Part shown: positions 24,325-34,014 of the stretch, one piece after another
Position numbering within the stretch: the stretch's first letter is position 1
Layout of the letters: each line of letters begins with the position of its first letter
NCBI GenBank assembly: GCA_019236735.1
Contig: JAFAIM010000026.1
Span: forward strand, 1 to 64,000
Length of the DNA stretch: 64,000 nucleotides
Source of the DNA: Burkholderiaceae bacterium
Lineage (GTDB): Bacteria > Pseudomonadota > Gammaproteobacteria > Burkholderiales > Burkholderiaceae_F
Direction of reading: 5' to 3'
The notes under the pieces: model-generated
Told to the model about the DNA's origin: nothing
Databases searched by the model: none
What the model saw: the letters and a program-made list of their open reading frames with translations, nothing else
Position numbers and translations under genes: made by a program

Positions 24325-27051
24325 TCAGGCGCGCTGCGCCAGTTCGTCGGCGAACGCGCCGCCCGCGGAAAACACGACCCGGTTGCCGCCTTCCATTTTC
24401 GCGTCGTACATGGCGCGATCGGCCAGGCGCATCAGCCACTGTGGTTCGTCGCCGTGTTCGGGCGCCATCACCACGCCCAGGCTTGCCGTCAGGTGTGCTC
24501 CACCCAGGTCCGATGCGGCCAGCGCCAAAGGCTGCGCCAGCTCTCGAATAATCCGCTGCGCGATACGCCGAACGTCCTGCACGGACCCACAATCGGGCAT
24601 CAGCAGCGCGAACTCGTCGCCGCCGATACGCGCGACGGTGTCCTGAGGCCGCACGATCGCGCGGAGCCGCTGCGCGATCTCCCGCAGCACCAGATCGCCG
24701 GCAGCGTGGCCGAAGCGGTCGTTGATCGGTTTGAAGCCATCCAGGTCGAACACCAGGATTGCGCAGCCCGAATTGCGTAGCGCACTCGTTGCCAGCGCAG
24801 CCCGCACCCGCTCCGACAGCAGTCGTCGGTTCGGCAATCCGGTGAGCTCGTCGTGGCGCGCATCGTGATGCGCATGCGCCTCGCGGCGCCGGATCAGGTC
24901 GATGTCGGCCAACGCGATCACGTACTCGCGCGGGCCGATCGCTCGCACCGTCACCTGGCACCACACCGTCCGGTCGCCCCCGCCGGCACCAGCAGCGCGG
25001 CGCACCCGCATTTCGCGGGTCACGGCGCCGTCCGACGCCGCCGCCCGTTCGGCGGCGCCGGTCGCCTCGTTCCAGTAGCTACGCTCGGCGAACAGATCCG
25101 CCACCGGCGCCTGCGCCAGCTGCTGCGGCGTCATCTGCAGCAGGTGCAGGAATGCGTCGTTGCAGCGCGCCACCGACCCGTCCTTCACAACGGCGATCGG
25201 CTGTCCAGTCGAGTCCAATACGCTGCGCTCCACGCGCAGCGCCTCGGCCAATCTGGCTTCGCGCTGCTTCAGCGTCGATACATCGACGTTGATGCCGATG
25301 GCGCCGGCAAAGCCGCCATCGGACGAACGTAGCGCCACCGCGCTCACTGCGGCGGTAATGTGGCGGCCATCCTTGCCGATATGCGCCATTTCGAAGTCGC
25401 GCAGCGGCTTGCCGCTGCGAAGACCGAGCAGCGCCTGGCGCGTGGCGCTCTGATCGGCCTGTGGATCGAGCAGCACGCTCAGCGGTTGTCCCACGATTTC
25501 TTCGACGGCCCGGTCATATACGTCGCGGCAAGCGCGGCGGCTCGCGAACGTAAACCGGAAAGCCGAATCGCAGGCCCAGATCAGGTTCGGCGAGGCCTCT
25601 ACCAGGTCCTTGTATTGCGCCTTGCTCGCTCGCAGGCGCTCGACCTCCAGCAGCTCCGAGACCGACGCGATCGTGTCCATCACCATCACCGCGCCGATTC
25701 CTTGCGCTCCCGGCGGCTGTAGCGGAACGAAGTGCGTGCGCAGCGCAAGCTTGCCCCCGCTGCGCCCGGTCCGGTAGTTCAACAGATCGTAAGTCGCCTT
25801 GCCCTGCCGCGCCCGCGCAACCGCCCGTTCAAACGCGTCCTGCGAATCCGGTTGAAGTGCCAGCGCATTGGCCCAGGGCGGCCGTAAGCTGGGCTCCGTC
25901 CGGATCCCCCAGCGCCCGACGTCGCTGGCGTGAGCTTGGGCCACCCGTCCATCGCCGTCGATCAACCAGATCAGCGCCGGCAACTGTCCCAAAACCCGCC
26001 GTGACAAGCCCGTGTGCAGCTCGAAATCCGCGACGAGCTCCGAATTCGGTGCAAGCGCAACGACCGCTACAGCGGCTTGCCCGCCCGCGCGCCCGACTCG
26101 GATCCGCGCTGGCGCCGGCGCCGGCGGAGCCGCCCCGTTGGCGTGCCCGTTCAGCACCGGCGCGACCAGCGCATGCCGCTCGGCCGCTGGATAAGCGGCA
26201 TCGAGCGCTGAGGGCGGATCGAGCACCAGCAGTTCGGCTGCAGCCCGTCCGATGCATTGTTGCGCGGCACGTCCCAGGAAGACCTCAGCGCTGCGGTTCA
26301 CCTCGAAGATACGTCCGTCGTACACGCCGATCATCGGCGTGCTGCTGGCGTGAATTGCCAGCTGCATCCCGCGCCGTGTCGAGCCGCCGGAGGCCGTCGC
26401 GACCGGCATTGACGTGCGCGTCTTTGTCGTCGCCGGGGCTGCCTTCGTCGCCGGCTTGCCAGGTCCCAAACCCGCCCACGCGATAATCGGCATCAGCACC
26501 AACAGCGCCACGCACACCGCCGGCTGCGAACCCCAAAGCGCGGCGGCAGTCGCGAGAGCCGCTGCAACCCACCCGCCCATTGCGATCAGCCACCCTCGTC
26601 GCCATCCCCGCAGGCAGGCAGACGAGAGCCCCATCGCGAATATCAACCCGACCGCGCCGCGCATCGACGCGCCTGGCGTCGACGGTCCGCCCAGCAACAG
26701 AACCCACAGCAAGGCCTGTGTCAAATGGGTCGAAACGAACAGCGCAGCAAGCTCCGAATCGGTGCCGGGCGCGCGCCGAGGCGACAGCGCACGTATCGCG
26801 ATTAGCGCTCGAATGAGGGCGATGCCGCCTGCTGCAGCCACCCAGGACCAGCCCTCGGCTCTTCCGAGCCGCGCCCCGGCGTCGCCCAGCACAAAGATCA
26901 GCAGCCAGGCAGGAAACGCCGGTGGCTCGCGCAGAAATACGCGCCGCAGCTGCGGTGGCAGCGCCGGGGCCGGCACCGGACTCGGCGCCGGCACGGCAGC
27001 CGCTTCAGCCGCCGCTACACCTCGGCGGCTTATGGCCCCACTTTCATCCAT
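24325..27051 (-). CDS. Membrane PAS-GGDEF diguanylate cyclase
   Basis: This 908-residue protein makes c-di-GMP from two GTP. It has ~6 hydrophobic segments in the N-terminal third, a Thr/Ala-rich linker, and then at least three PAS-like domains (one with DLVEASPNLIWACDSAFRFTF, another with VLDSTGQPIAVVKDG). The C-terminal cyclase has TGLPNRRLL and an intact GGDEF at 810-814. RPQD lies five residues before GGDEF, the spacing expected for the RxxD inhibitory I-site, so product inhibition is likely. No EAL domain is present. ATG 27051 begins MDESGAISRRG; 49 more codons are open upstream but look like leader. Which ligand the PAS domains sense is unknown. Confidence 0.9.
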   Translation of the reverse strand: MDESGAISRRGVAAAEAAAVPAPSPVPAPALPPQLRRVFLREPPAFPAWLLIFVLGDAGARLGRAEGWSWVAAAGGIALIRALIAIRALSPRRAPGTDSELAALFVSTHLTQALLWVLLLGGPSTPGASMRGAVGLIFAMGLSSACLRGWRRGWLIAMGGWVAAALATAAALWGSQPAVCVALLVLMPIIAWAGLGPGKPATKAAPATTKTRTSMPVATASGGSTRRGMQLAIHASSTPMIGVYDGRIFEVNRSAEVFLGRAAQQCIGRAAAELLVLDPPSALDAAYPAAERHALVAPVLNGHANGAAPPAPAPARIRVGRAGGQAAVAVVALAPNSELVADFELHTGLSRRVLGQLPALIWLIDGDGRVAQAHASDVGRWGIRTEPSLRPPWANALALQPDSQDAFERAVARARQGKATYDLLNYRTGRSGGKLALRTHFVPLQPPGAQGIGAVMVMDTIASVSELLEVERLRASKAQYKDLVEASPNLIWACDSAFRFTFASRRACRDVYDRAVEEIVGQPLSVLLDPQADQSATRQALLGLRSGKPLRDFEMAHIGKDGRHITAAVSAVALRSSDGGFAGAIGINVDVSTLKQREARLAEALRVERSVLDSTGQPIAVVKDGSVARCNDAFLHLLQMTPQQLAQAPVADLFAERSYWNEATGAAERAAASDGAVTREMRVRRAAGAGGGDRTVWCQVTVRAIGPREYVIALADIDLIRRREAHAHHDARHDELTGLPNRRLLSERVRAALATSALRNSGCAILVFDLDGFKPINDRFGHAAGDLVLREIAQRLRAIVRPQDTVARIGGDEFALLMPDCGSVQDVRRIAQRIIRELAQPLALAASDLGGAHLTASLGVVMAPEHGDEPQWLMRLADRAMYDAKMEGGNRVVFSAGGAFADELAQRA

Positions 27052-27300
27052 CTGCAAAAGGCTCGGCGCGCCACTCGTGTTCAAACCCACGATGCCAAGG
27101 ACGCGCTGCACGTCCCAACCTCCGATGAACCTTGCCGAATACCATAATTTCGGTACGCGCGAGTCGGTGGCGTTCTGCTGCCGACTGGATCCTGCCAACC
27201 ATGAATTAACGTCGCCACTCCTGCACTCGCGATGCCGTCCCCCACGCCAAACTTACCAGCCTTTCGGCACGACCGGACATCCGCTGCGGAAAACTTGAAC

Positions 27301-28254
27301 GTGAAAGGCGGAAATGAGCCGTCCGGCGGCCGGCCCGTGCGGGAATATTGTGGTCGATTCGCGCCCTCGCCGACCGGACCACTGCACCTGGGCTCGCTGG
27401 TGGCCGCGCTCGCCAGCTGGCTGGACGCGCGCGCACATAACGGCCGTTGGCTGGTGCGGATCGAAGATATCGACCCGCCACGCGAGGTGCGCGGCGCTGC
27501 CCGGCTTCAGCTGCGCGCCTTAACGGCGCTCGGGCTGGTGCCAGATGAGCCCCCCACCTACCAGAGCGCCAGTTCCGACCGCTACGGGCGCGCTCTTCAG
27601 CTTCTACGAGCCGCGGGCAACGTCTATGCATGCGTCTGTTCGCGCGCCGCGGCGCACCGGGCAACCCGGCAGGAAGGTCTTGCCGCCGCCGTGTATCCCG
27701 GAACATGCCGCAACCTCGCTCTACCGGATGCGGAGGCCGCGCTGCGCGTACGTGTGCCGGCCATTTTGATGTCGTTCGTCGACCGGGCTTGCGGAGCGTT
27801 TTGCCAGCACCTGGAGAGCGAAGTGGGAGACTTCGTCGTTCGGCGCGCCGATGGACTGTGGGCCTACCAGCTCGCAGTCGTGGTCGATGATGCCGCGCAG
27901 GCGGTCACGGACGTGGTGCGCGGCGCCGACCTGCTCGAGAACACTCCTCGCCAGATCTACTTGCAAGGGCTGTTGCAGCTGCCGACGCCCCGCTACCTGC
28001 ACGTTCCCGTCGTTCGCAACGCTGCCGGCGAGAAGCTGTCCAAGCAAACCGGCGCGCAGCCGCTGCGCCTTGACGAGCCTGTTATGGAGCTCGAGCGCGC
28101 ATGGCACCTGCTGGGTTTCGCAGACACCGGCGCATCCACCGTCGGCGAATTGCTTGCACATGCGGTGCAGGCGTGGCGCGCGCGCTGGGTTGCAGGAGGC
28201 GATCTGCAGCGTGCCGATACAATCGGCTCCGGCACGCTGCCGCTGTCTCCCTGA
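27301..28254 (+). CDS. gluQ: Glutamyl-Q tRNA(Asp) synthetase
   Basis: The enzyme charges the queuosine base at position 34 of tRNA-Asp with glutamate. The ~317-residue protein resembles the catalytic half of GluRS but lacks the anticodon-binding domain. RFAPSPTGPLHLGSL carries the HIGH-type motif, VRIEDIDPPREV the glutamate site, and GEKLSKQTG the KMSKS-type motif. The zinc site residues are in YACVCSR and, further on, YPGTCRN. GTG 27301 is preferred for its fit to the E. coli length; ATG-like 27232 would add 23 residues. The 250-bp spacer to the divergent cyclase gene may hold both promoters. Confidence 0.93.
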   Translation: MKGGNEPSGGRPVREYCGRFAPSPTGPLHLGSLVAALASWLDARAHNGRWLVRIEDIDPPREVRGAARLQLRALTALGLVPDEPPTYQSASSDRYGRALQLLRAAGNVYACVCSRAAAHRATRQEGLAAAVYPGTCRNLALPDAEAALRVRVPAILMSFVDRACGAFCQHLESEVGDFVVRRADGLWAYQLAVVVDDAAQAVTDVVRGADLLENTPRQIYLQGLLQLPTPRYLHVPVVRNAAGEKLSKQTGAQPLRLDEPVMELERAWHLLGFADTGASTVGELLAHAVQAWRARWVAGGDLQRADTIGSGTLPLSP

Positions 28255-28286
28255 CGGGTAGCCGCCGAATTCTTCCGCAAACCGCG

Positions 28287-28775
28287 ATGAGCGACAGCAC
28301 CGACGAGGCCACGCTGCGCAGGCTGCTGCAGCAATGCCGCCGGATCGCGGTGGTAGGCGTTTCGAGCGACTGGAACCGCCCAAGTCACTTCGTGGCCAAG
28401 TACCTCATCGAGCACGGCTACACGATGATCCCGGTCAATCCGAAGTACCGCGAAGTGCTCGGGCGCCCGTGCCACCCGGACCTTCAAGCTGCGTTTGAGG
28501 CGAGCGGGCCGATCGATCTGGTCGATTGCTTTCGGCGCGCAGCTGACATCGAGCCGATCGCACGCGCGGCGATCGCAATCCGGGCGCGTTGCCTATGGAT
28601 GCAGCTGGGCGTGGTCAACCTTGCCGCTGCCGAGATCGCTCGTGCGGCGGGACTGGAGGTCGTGATGGATCGCTGCGTGAAGATCGAGCACGCGCGCCTG
28701 TTCGGCGGTCTGGGATGGGCCGGAGTCAACACGGGAATCGTCTCGGCCAGGCGCCCGCGCCAATTGCCCTATTAG
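28287..28775 (+). CDS. CoA-binding-domain protein (YccU-type)
   Basis: This 162-residue Rossmann-like protein belongs to the CoA_binding_2 family (E. coli YccU), which binds CoA or a related nucleotide. The signature is IAVVGVSSDWNRPSHFVAKYLIEHG, followed by VNPKY and a C-terminal DRCVKIEHARL. No enzymatic activity is known for the family. It starts 32 bp behind gluQ and ends 21 bp before metY, so it may be part of the same unit. Confidence 0.88.
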   Translation: MSDSTDEATLRRLLQQCRRIAVVGVSSDWNRPSHFVAKYLIEHGYTMIPVNPKYREVLGRPCHPDLQAAFEASGPIDLVDCFRRAADIEPIARAAIAIRARCLWMQLGVVNLAAAEIARAAGLEVVMDRCVKIEHARLFGGLGWAGVNTGIVSARRPRQLPY

Positions 28776-28796
28776 ATTCGATAAAAGGACCGACAC

Positions 28797-30098
28797 GTGC
28801 CGGACCGACCCTACGGCATCGAAACGCTGTGCCTGCACGCCGGTCAGCTTCCCGACCCGGTTACCGGCAGCCGCGCAGTGCCCATTTACCAGACGACGTC
28901 GTATGTTTTCGACTCGCCCGACCACGCCGCCAGCCTGTTCAACCTGGAGACGTTCGGCAACGTCTATTCCCGCATCAGCAATCCGACGGTTGCGGTACTC
29001 GAAGAGCGGGTTGCAGCGCTCGAGGGCGGGCGCGCTTGCCTGGCCACGGCGAGCGGGATGGCGGCACAGCTGACCGCGATCGCGACGCTGCTCGGCCCCG
29101 GCGATCACATCGTCGCCAGCAGCTTGCTGTACGGCGGCACCTACGCGCAGCTGGACGTGACGCTTCGCAAGATGGGAATCGACACGACGTTCGTCGACCC
29201 GGACGATCCGGAGAACTTCCGGCGCGCGATGCAACCGCGCACTCGTCTGGTCTATGCGGAGACGCTTGGCAATCCGAAGATCAACGTGCTCGACATCCCG
29301 CCAGTGGCCGCAGTGGCGCACGAGCACGGCGTTCCACTCATGGTCGACAACACGATGGCCTCGCCGTACCTGTGCCGCCCGATCGAGCTCGGCGCCGACC
29401 TGGTCGTGCACTCGCTCACGAAATACCTGGGGGGGCACGGGACCACGCTGGGAGGAGCGATCGTCGAAAGCGGCCGCTTCGACTACGCCAACGGCAATTT
29501 TCCCGACATGGTGGCACCGTCGCGCGGCTACCACGGAGTGATCTTCTGGGAGACGTTCGGCGACTTCGCCTTCACGATGAAGGCGCGCATGGAGGTGCTG
29601 CGCGTGCACGGGGCGGCGCTCGCACCGCTGGCGGCGTTCCTTCTGCTGCAAGGGGTCGAGACGCTGGCGCTGCGGATGCAGCGCCATTGCCAAAATGCGC
29701 GCCAGGTCGCGCAGTTTCTCGAAGCGCACCCGCGTGTCGCATGGGTGAACTGGCCAGGTCTTCGTTCCAGCCCGTACTATGAGCTGGCTCGGCGCACGTT
29801 CCGCCTCGTCGACGCCGAGCCGGGTGCCTCCGGTGTGCTCGCGTTCGGGATCCGCGGCGGAGCCCGTGCCGGGGAACGCTTCATCGAGGAACTGACACTG
29901 CTGTCGCACCTGGCCAATATCGGCGACGCCAAATCGCTGGTGATCCACCCGGCATCAACCACGCACCGGCAGCTCTCGGAGGAGGAACAGCGACGCGCCG
30001 GGGTCACCGGCGACATGGTCCGGATCTCGGTGGGCCTGGAGTCGATCGAGGATATTCTGTGGGATCTGGAGCGGGCCCTGCAGGCAAGTGCCAGCTGA
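28797..30098 (+). CDS. metY: O-acetylhomoserine sulfhydrylase (MetY)
   Basis: MetY is a PLP enzyme that makes homocysteine from O-acetylhomoserine and sulfide, bypassing cystathionine. The 433-residue protein follows the Cys/Met metabolism PLP family. Lys209 in HSLTKYLGGHG is the PLP Schiff-base lysine, with the VDNTMASPYLCRP stretch (184-195) before it. NVYSRISNPT (56-64) is the conserved phosphate-binding loop. The start is GTG 28797 with AAAAGGAC upstream. With cysC and ppa it adds to sulfur metabolism in the window. An O-succinylhomoserine-specific paralogue is possible but less likely for this length. Confidence 0.93.
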   Translation: MPDRPYGIETLCLHAGQLPDPVTGSRAVPIYQTTSYVFDSPDHAASLFNLETFGNVYSRISNPTVAVLEERVAALEGGRACLATASGMAAQLTAIATLLGPGDHIVASSLLYGGTYAQLDVTLRKMGIDTTFVDPDDPENFRRAMQPRTRLVYAETLGNPKINVLDIPPVAAVAHEHGVPLMVDNTMASPYLCRPIELGADLVVHSLTKYLGGHGTTLGGAIVESGRFDYANGNFPDMVAPSRGYHGVIFWETFGDFAFTMKARMEVLRVHGAALAPLAAFLLLQGVETLALRMQRHCQNARQVAQFLEAHPRVAWVNWPGLRSSPYYELARRTFRLVDAEPGASGVLAFGIRGGARAGERFIEELTLLSHLANIGDAKSLVIHPASTTHRQLSEEEQRRAGVTGDMVRISVGLESIEDILWDLERALQASAS

Positions 30099-30153
30099 GA
30101 CGGCCCGGTGCGGCGCGCAAGCAGATGCGGCAACACGCGGGACGGCCTGGAAA

Positions 30154-30903
30154 ATGACGATCGCGTTGCTGACCGATATTCACGCCAACCGCGAGGCTCT
30201 TGAAGCGTGCCTCGCGCACGCCGCCGAACACGCCACCGATCAATACGCATTCCTGGGTGACTTCGTTGGCTACGGCGCCGATCCGCAGTGGGTGCTGGAC
30301 ACGCTGATCGAGCACGTCGGCCGCGGCGCGATCGCGCTGCTGGGCAACCACGACGCCGCTGCGCTGGGAACGCTGAGCGGGCGTCTGAATCCTGGCGCGC
30401 AGGTGTGTATCGACTGGACACGCGAGCAGCTGAGCCCCGCGCACCTGGAATTTCTTTCGCGACTGCCGCTAACGGCCGAGGACGGTCCGTGCTTGTTCGT
30501 GCATGCGAACGGCTGGGACCCGGGCAATTTCGAATACGTGTTGGGCCCGCCCGAGGCCGGACGCAGCATGCGGGTGGCTCGCTCGCGAATCACCTTCTGC
30601 GGCCACATGCACGAGCCGATGCTGTACCACATGGGGCTGGCGCAGCGGGTCGAGGCTTTCCAGCCGGTGCCGGGTTCGCCGATTCCGCTGTCGGCAGCGC
30701 GCCATTGGCTGGTGCTTCCCGGATCGGTCGGGCAACCGCGCGATGGCAACCCCGCGGCCTGCTACGCGACCTTCGACGAGCTCAGCGCGATGCTGACGTA
30801 CTGGCGCGTTCCGTACGACCACCAACGGGCAGCGGCCAAAGTGGTTGAAGCCGGCCTGCCGGCGTATCTGGCCAGGGTCTTGATGACCGGGGGCACGCTG
30901 TGA
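30154..30903 (+). CDS. Calcineurin-like metallophosphoesterase
   Basis: This 249-residue protein has every dimetal motif of the calcineurin-type phosphoesterase fold: Asp8 and His10 in TDIHAN, Gly-Asp 35-36 in [12 protein letters not shown] at 64-67, His117 in LFVHANG and GHMH at 150-153. ATG 30154 is preferred over an upstream start, since the upstream ~22 residues do not match the fold. The GTG of the following Ser/Thr kinase overlaps its stop (GTGA), so the two are made together. The pair may be opposing phosphatase and kinase, but the substrate is not known; it could equally be a nucleotide phosphodiesterase. Confidence 0.85.
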   Translation: MTIALLTDIHANREALEACLAHAAEHATDQYAFLGDFVGYGADPQWVLDTLIEHVGRGAIALLGNHDAAALGTLSGRLNPGAQVCIDWTREQLSPAHLEFLSRLPLTAEDGPCLFVHANGWDPGNFEYVLGPPEAGRSMRVARSRITFCGHMHEPMLYHMGLAQRVEAFQPVPGSPIPLSAARHWLVLPGSVGQPRDGNPAACYATFDELSAMLTYWRVPYDHQRAAAKVVEAGLPAYLARVLMTGGTL

Positions 30904-32324
30904 GCGCGACTGCACTGGCTGCCGGCCAGCGCATCAACGGTTTTGAATTGCTCGAGCACGTGCATCGAGGCGGAATGGCGTCGCTCTGGCGTGTCGCGCG
31001 CGACGATGGTGGCGAGCCGGCGTTGATGAAGGTGCCTGCGGTACAGGATGATCCGGCCGCGATCGTAGGCTTCGAAGTCGAGCAAATGATCATGCCGCTG
31101 TTGAGCGGCATACACGTGCCGCGCTTTATCGCCGCGGGCGGTTTCGAGGCGCAGCCGTACATCGTGATGGAATACGTTCCGGGCCCGTCGCTGCGAGGCA
31201 GGCTGGAGGATGCTCCGCTGCCATCGGAGCAGATCGCAACGATCGGCGCGTCGATTGCGGAGGCACTGCACGATCTGCACCTTCAGCATGTGATCCACCT
31301 GGACGTGAAGCCGAGCAACGTCCTGTTTCGGCCAGGCGGGGAGGCGGTGCTGATCGACTATGGCTTGGCACGCCACGAGAGCTTGCCCGACCTGCTGGCC
31401 GAGGAGTTCCGCTTGCCGCTCGGCACCGGTCCGTACATTTCCCCCGAGCAGGTGCTGGGAGTGCGCGACGACCCGCGCAGCGACCTGTTCGCCCTTGGCG
31501 CGATCCTGTACCACCTGGCGACCGGCCAGCGCGCGTTCGGCAGCCCGTCGTCGGTCGCCGGATTGCGCAAACGTCTGTACCGCGCGCCCGTTCCGCCGCG
31601 CCAGCACAACCCGCAGTGCCCGCCGTGGCTGCAGGAGATCGTGCTGCACTGTCTGGAGGTGGATCCTGAGTTGCGCTATGGCTCTGCCGCCCAGGCCGCG
31701 TTCGAACTGGCACACCCGGATATGGTCGCTCTGACCGCTCGTGCGCATCGCCGGGCAGATAACAGCCTGGGGCAGCAGCTGCGCCGCTGGTTCCGCTCGG
31801 TCAGACCGGCGCCGCTGCCGCTGCCGCTCAGCGTCGCGCGCCAGCTGCGGCGCGCACCGATCGTGCTCGCGGCGGTGGACGTGTCCGAGGAGTGGGAGGC
31901 CCTGGCGGATGCGCTGCGCAACGCCTCCGACCGCGTGCTGCAGGCCGAGCCGCACGCGCGCCTGGCCTGTGTGTCGGTGCTGAAGACGGCGCGTATCGGT
32001 TTGGACGATCTTAACGACGAAGCCGGGAACAACCGCCACATCCAGCGCCTGGTGCAGCTTCAGCACTGGGCGCGCCCGCTGGCGCTGCCTGCGCAGCGCC
32101 TGACCTGCCACGTTCTCGAAGCGCCGGACCCGGCAGCTGCGATTGTCGAGTTCGCGCGCAGCAACCGCGTCGATCACATCGTGATCGGCTCGCGCGGCTC
32201 CTCCGCACTGCGCCGCTATCTTGGAAGCGTCTCGACGCAGGTCGTCGCCGAAGCGCCGTGCAGCGTCACCGTCGTGAAGGTGCCGCAGCCGGATGCCGCG
32301 GGCGAGCTGGCGTCGGTGCAGTAG
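30900..32324 (+). CDS. Ser/Thr protein kinase fused to a universal stress protein domain
   Basis: This 474-residue protein has an N-terminal eukaryotic-like kinase domain (about 12-270). Its Gly-rich loop is HRGGMAS, Lys44 is the ATP lysine, and Glu60 is the helix-C glutamate. The catalytic loop is HLDVKPSN (133-140, Arg replaced by Leu, so a non-RD kinase), the metal site is DYG (153-155), and SPE (181-183) ends the activation segment. Residues ~319-460 form a USP domain ending [16 protein letters not shown]. Its nucleotide loop has eight residues between the second and third glycine rather than the usual nine. No membrane segment is visible. GTG 30900 couples it to the phosphoesterase. Confidence 0.88.
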   Translation: MSATALAAGQRINGFELLEHVHRGGMASLWRVARDDGGEPALMKVPAVQDDPAAIVGFEVEQMIMPLLSGIHVPRFIAAGGFEAQPYIVMEYVPGPSLRGRLEDAPLPSEQIATIGASIAEALHDLHLQHVIHLDVKPSNVLFRPGGEAVLIDYGLARHESLPDLLAEEFRLPLGTGPYISPEQVLGVRDDPRSDLFALGAILYHLATGQRAFGSPSSVAGLRKRLYRAPVPPRQHNPQCPPWLQEIVLHCLEVDPELRYGSAAQAAFELAHPDMVALTARAHRRADNSLGQQLRRWFRSVRPAPLPLPLSVARQLRRAPIVLAAVDVSEEWEALADALRNASDRVLQAEPHARLACVSVLKTARIGLDDLNDEAGNNRHIQRLVQLQHWARPLALPAQRLTCHVLEAPDPAAAIVEFARSNRVDHIVIGSRGSSALRRYLGSVSTQVVAEAPCSVTVVKVPQPDAAGELASVQ

Positions 32325-32333
32325 CCTTTACCC

Positions 32334-33704
32334 CTACCGCCTGCTTCCCCCCAGCAAGGCCGGCACTCGAACTTTGCCGGCCGCCTTACCGGTCGCGGCC
32401 GGCTCAGGCAAGGGCTCCTGTGCGGCCGATGGCGCCGCCGGTTCGTACGGCTTCAGAAAGAACTCGTCGATCGGCGCCGACGCTGGGGCCGACGCTGCGC
32501 CCGGAGCGCGCCGCTGCCGCTCGTCCTGCCCGCCGCGCCTGCGCGAGCGCGGCACAGGGCGAGGCTCGATCCGAGATCGGTCGATCGTGCGTTTGAGCAG
32601 CTTTTCGATCGCGGCCACTGCCTTGTCGTCGGCGCCGGTGGCAATCGTGATCGCGCGGCCTTGCGCGCCGGCGCGCCCGGTCCTGCCGATCCGGTGGATG
32701 TAGTCTTCCGGCGCGTAGGGCACGTCGTAGTTGACAACGGCGGGCAGCTCGGAGATGTCGAGGCCGCGCGCAGCCACGTCGGTCGCCACCAGCACCTTCA
32801 GCCCACCACTCTTGAAGGCCTCCAGCGCCTTCATCCGTTCCTCTTGGGTCTTGTCGCCGTGAATGGCGTCGGCATTTACCCCTTCGCGTTGCAGCTGACG
32901 CGCCAAGCGTCGCGCGCCGATCTTCGTATTCACGAACACGAGCACCTGCGGCAGCTGTGGATCGGCCAGCAACGCCAACAGCGCCGACTGCTTGTCCGAT
33001 TCGTGCACATGCAACAGCTCCTGGCGCACCGTGTCGGCCGTCACGTTCGGACGGGCGACTTCGACCATCACCGGTTCGCGCAGAAAGCCGGCAGCGAGCT
33101 TGCGGATCTCGACCGAGAAGGTCGCCGAAAACATCAAGCTCTGCCGCTCGCGCGGCAGCAGGTTCAAGATGCGCGAGATGTCGGGCAAAAAGCCCATGTC
33201 GAGCATCCGATCGGCTTCGTCGAGCACGACCACCTCGACCTGTCCGAGCGAGGTGTTCTTCTGCTGCAGGTGATCGAGCAAGCGCCCGGGTGTGGCGACC
33301 AGCACTTCGACGCCCGCGCGAAGCGCCTGCGTTTGCGGATCCATGTCGACTCCGCCGAACACGACCGTGCTGCGCAGCGCGGTATGCGAGGCGTACTGGC
33401 GAACGTTGTCGGCGACCTGGTCGGCCAGCTCGCGCGTCGGCGTCAGGATCAGCGCGCGCACCGGATGGCGTGCAGGCGACATGCTGGCGTTTGCATGTGG
33501 AAGAAGCCGGTGCAGGATCGGCAGCGCAAACCCCGCGGTCTTTCCGGTGCCAGTTTGGGCCGCCCCCATCACGTCGCGGCCCTTTAAGACGATGGGAATC
33601 GCCTTGGACTGTATCGGCGTAGGGCGGCGGTAGCCCATCGCGCGCACCGCCTCGATCAGGCGCAGATCCAGCCCGAAATGGTCAAAGTCCGAATAGTCGG
33701 ACAT
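32334..33704 (-). CDS. rhlE: DEAD-box ATP-dependent RNA helicase (RhlE-type)
   Basis: This 456-residue helicase has the full motif set: the Q-motif region RPTPIQSKAIP, AQTGTGKT, PTRELA, TPGR, DEAD in VVLDEADRMLDMGF, SAT and HRIGRTGRAG. The C-terminus (about 375-456) is basic then Ala/Pro-rich and disordered, as in RhlE. The role is RNA remodelling, in ribosome assembly or mRNA decay. It lies convergent with the kinase gene, 9 bp away. Confidence 0.93.
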   Translation of the reverse strand: MSDYSDFDHFGLDLRLIEAVRAMGYRRPTPIQSKAIPIVLKGRDVMGAAQTGTGKTAGFALPILHRLLPHANASMSPARHPVRALILTPTRELADQVADNVRQYASHTALRSTVVFGGVDMDPQTQALRAGVEVLVATPGRLLDHLQQKNTSLGQVEVVVLDEADRMLDMGFLPDISRILNLLPRERQSLMFSATFSVEIRKLAAGFLREPVMVEVARPNVTADTVRQELLHVHESDKQSALLALLADPQLPQVLVFVNTKIGARRLARQLQREGVNADAIHGDKTQEERMKALEAFKSGGLKVLVATDVAARGLDISELPAVVNYDVPYAPEDYIHRIGRTGRAGAQGRAITIATGADDKAVAAIEKLLKRTIDRSRIEPRPVPRSRRRGGQDERQRRAPGAASAPASAPIDEFFLKPYEPAAPSAAQEPLPEPAATGKAAGKVRVPALLGGSRR

Positions 33705-34014
33705 CAGTGGGGGAACCGGCTACGGCGGGGGGCGCGTACGGTCATAGGCCCTCCGCACCCGCGCACGAGGCGTCATTTAGCCGGCAGTGGCGATCCAACC
33801 AGAACATCCAGGCTTGAGTGTAACGCGTGGGCGCACGTTTTACGTCAACGAGTTGCGGACCCTCATCCTGACCTTCTCCCACGCGTAGCGCGGGAGAAGG
33901 AACTGTCCAGCTCCCTCTCCCGTCGGGAGAGGGTCGGGGGTGAGGACCCCCTGCCCAGCATCTCGACGGCTTCCCACCGGTAGGATCGCTTCCTTTCGCC
34001 TGACGGAGTTGCGC
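33705..34014. other. Intergenic spacer between divergent rhlE and TerC genes
   Basis: This 310-bp spacer has no credible gene. It begins with an ACCGGCTACGGCGGG stretch close to the sequence in the lolA repeat, then holds a complex inverted-repeat element at 33861-33942. Promoters for both genes should lie here but none stands out. Confidence 0.5.
33861..33942. repeat. Nested inverted-repeat element
   Basis: CCTTCTCCC (33872-33880) pairs with GGGAGAAGG (33892-33900). A second perfect stem, CCCTCTCCC (33913-33921) with GGGAGAGGG (33925-33933), follows. CCCTCATCC and GGGTGAGG at the ends can close the structure. A half-copy with CCTCTCCC and GGGAAAGGG is at 53509-53528. This type of extragenic repeat is widespread in Beta- and Gammaproteobacteria; its family name was not tested. 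Confidence 0.65.

Noticed and set aside
33705-34014. yybP-ykoY manganese riboswitch upstream of the TerC gene
   Set aside because: The hairpins seen are the extragenic repeat; the conserved riboswitch core is not recognisable.
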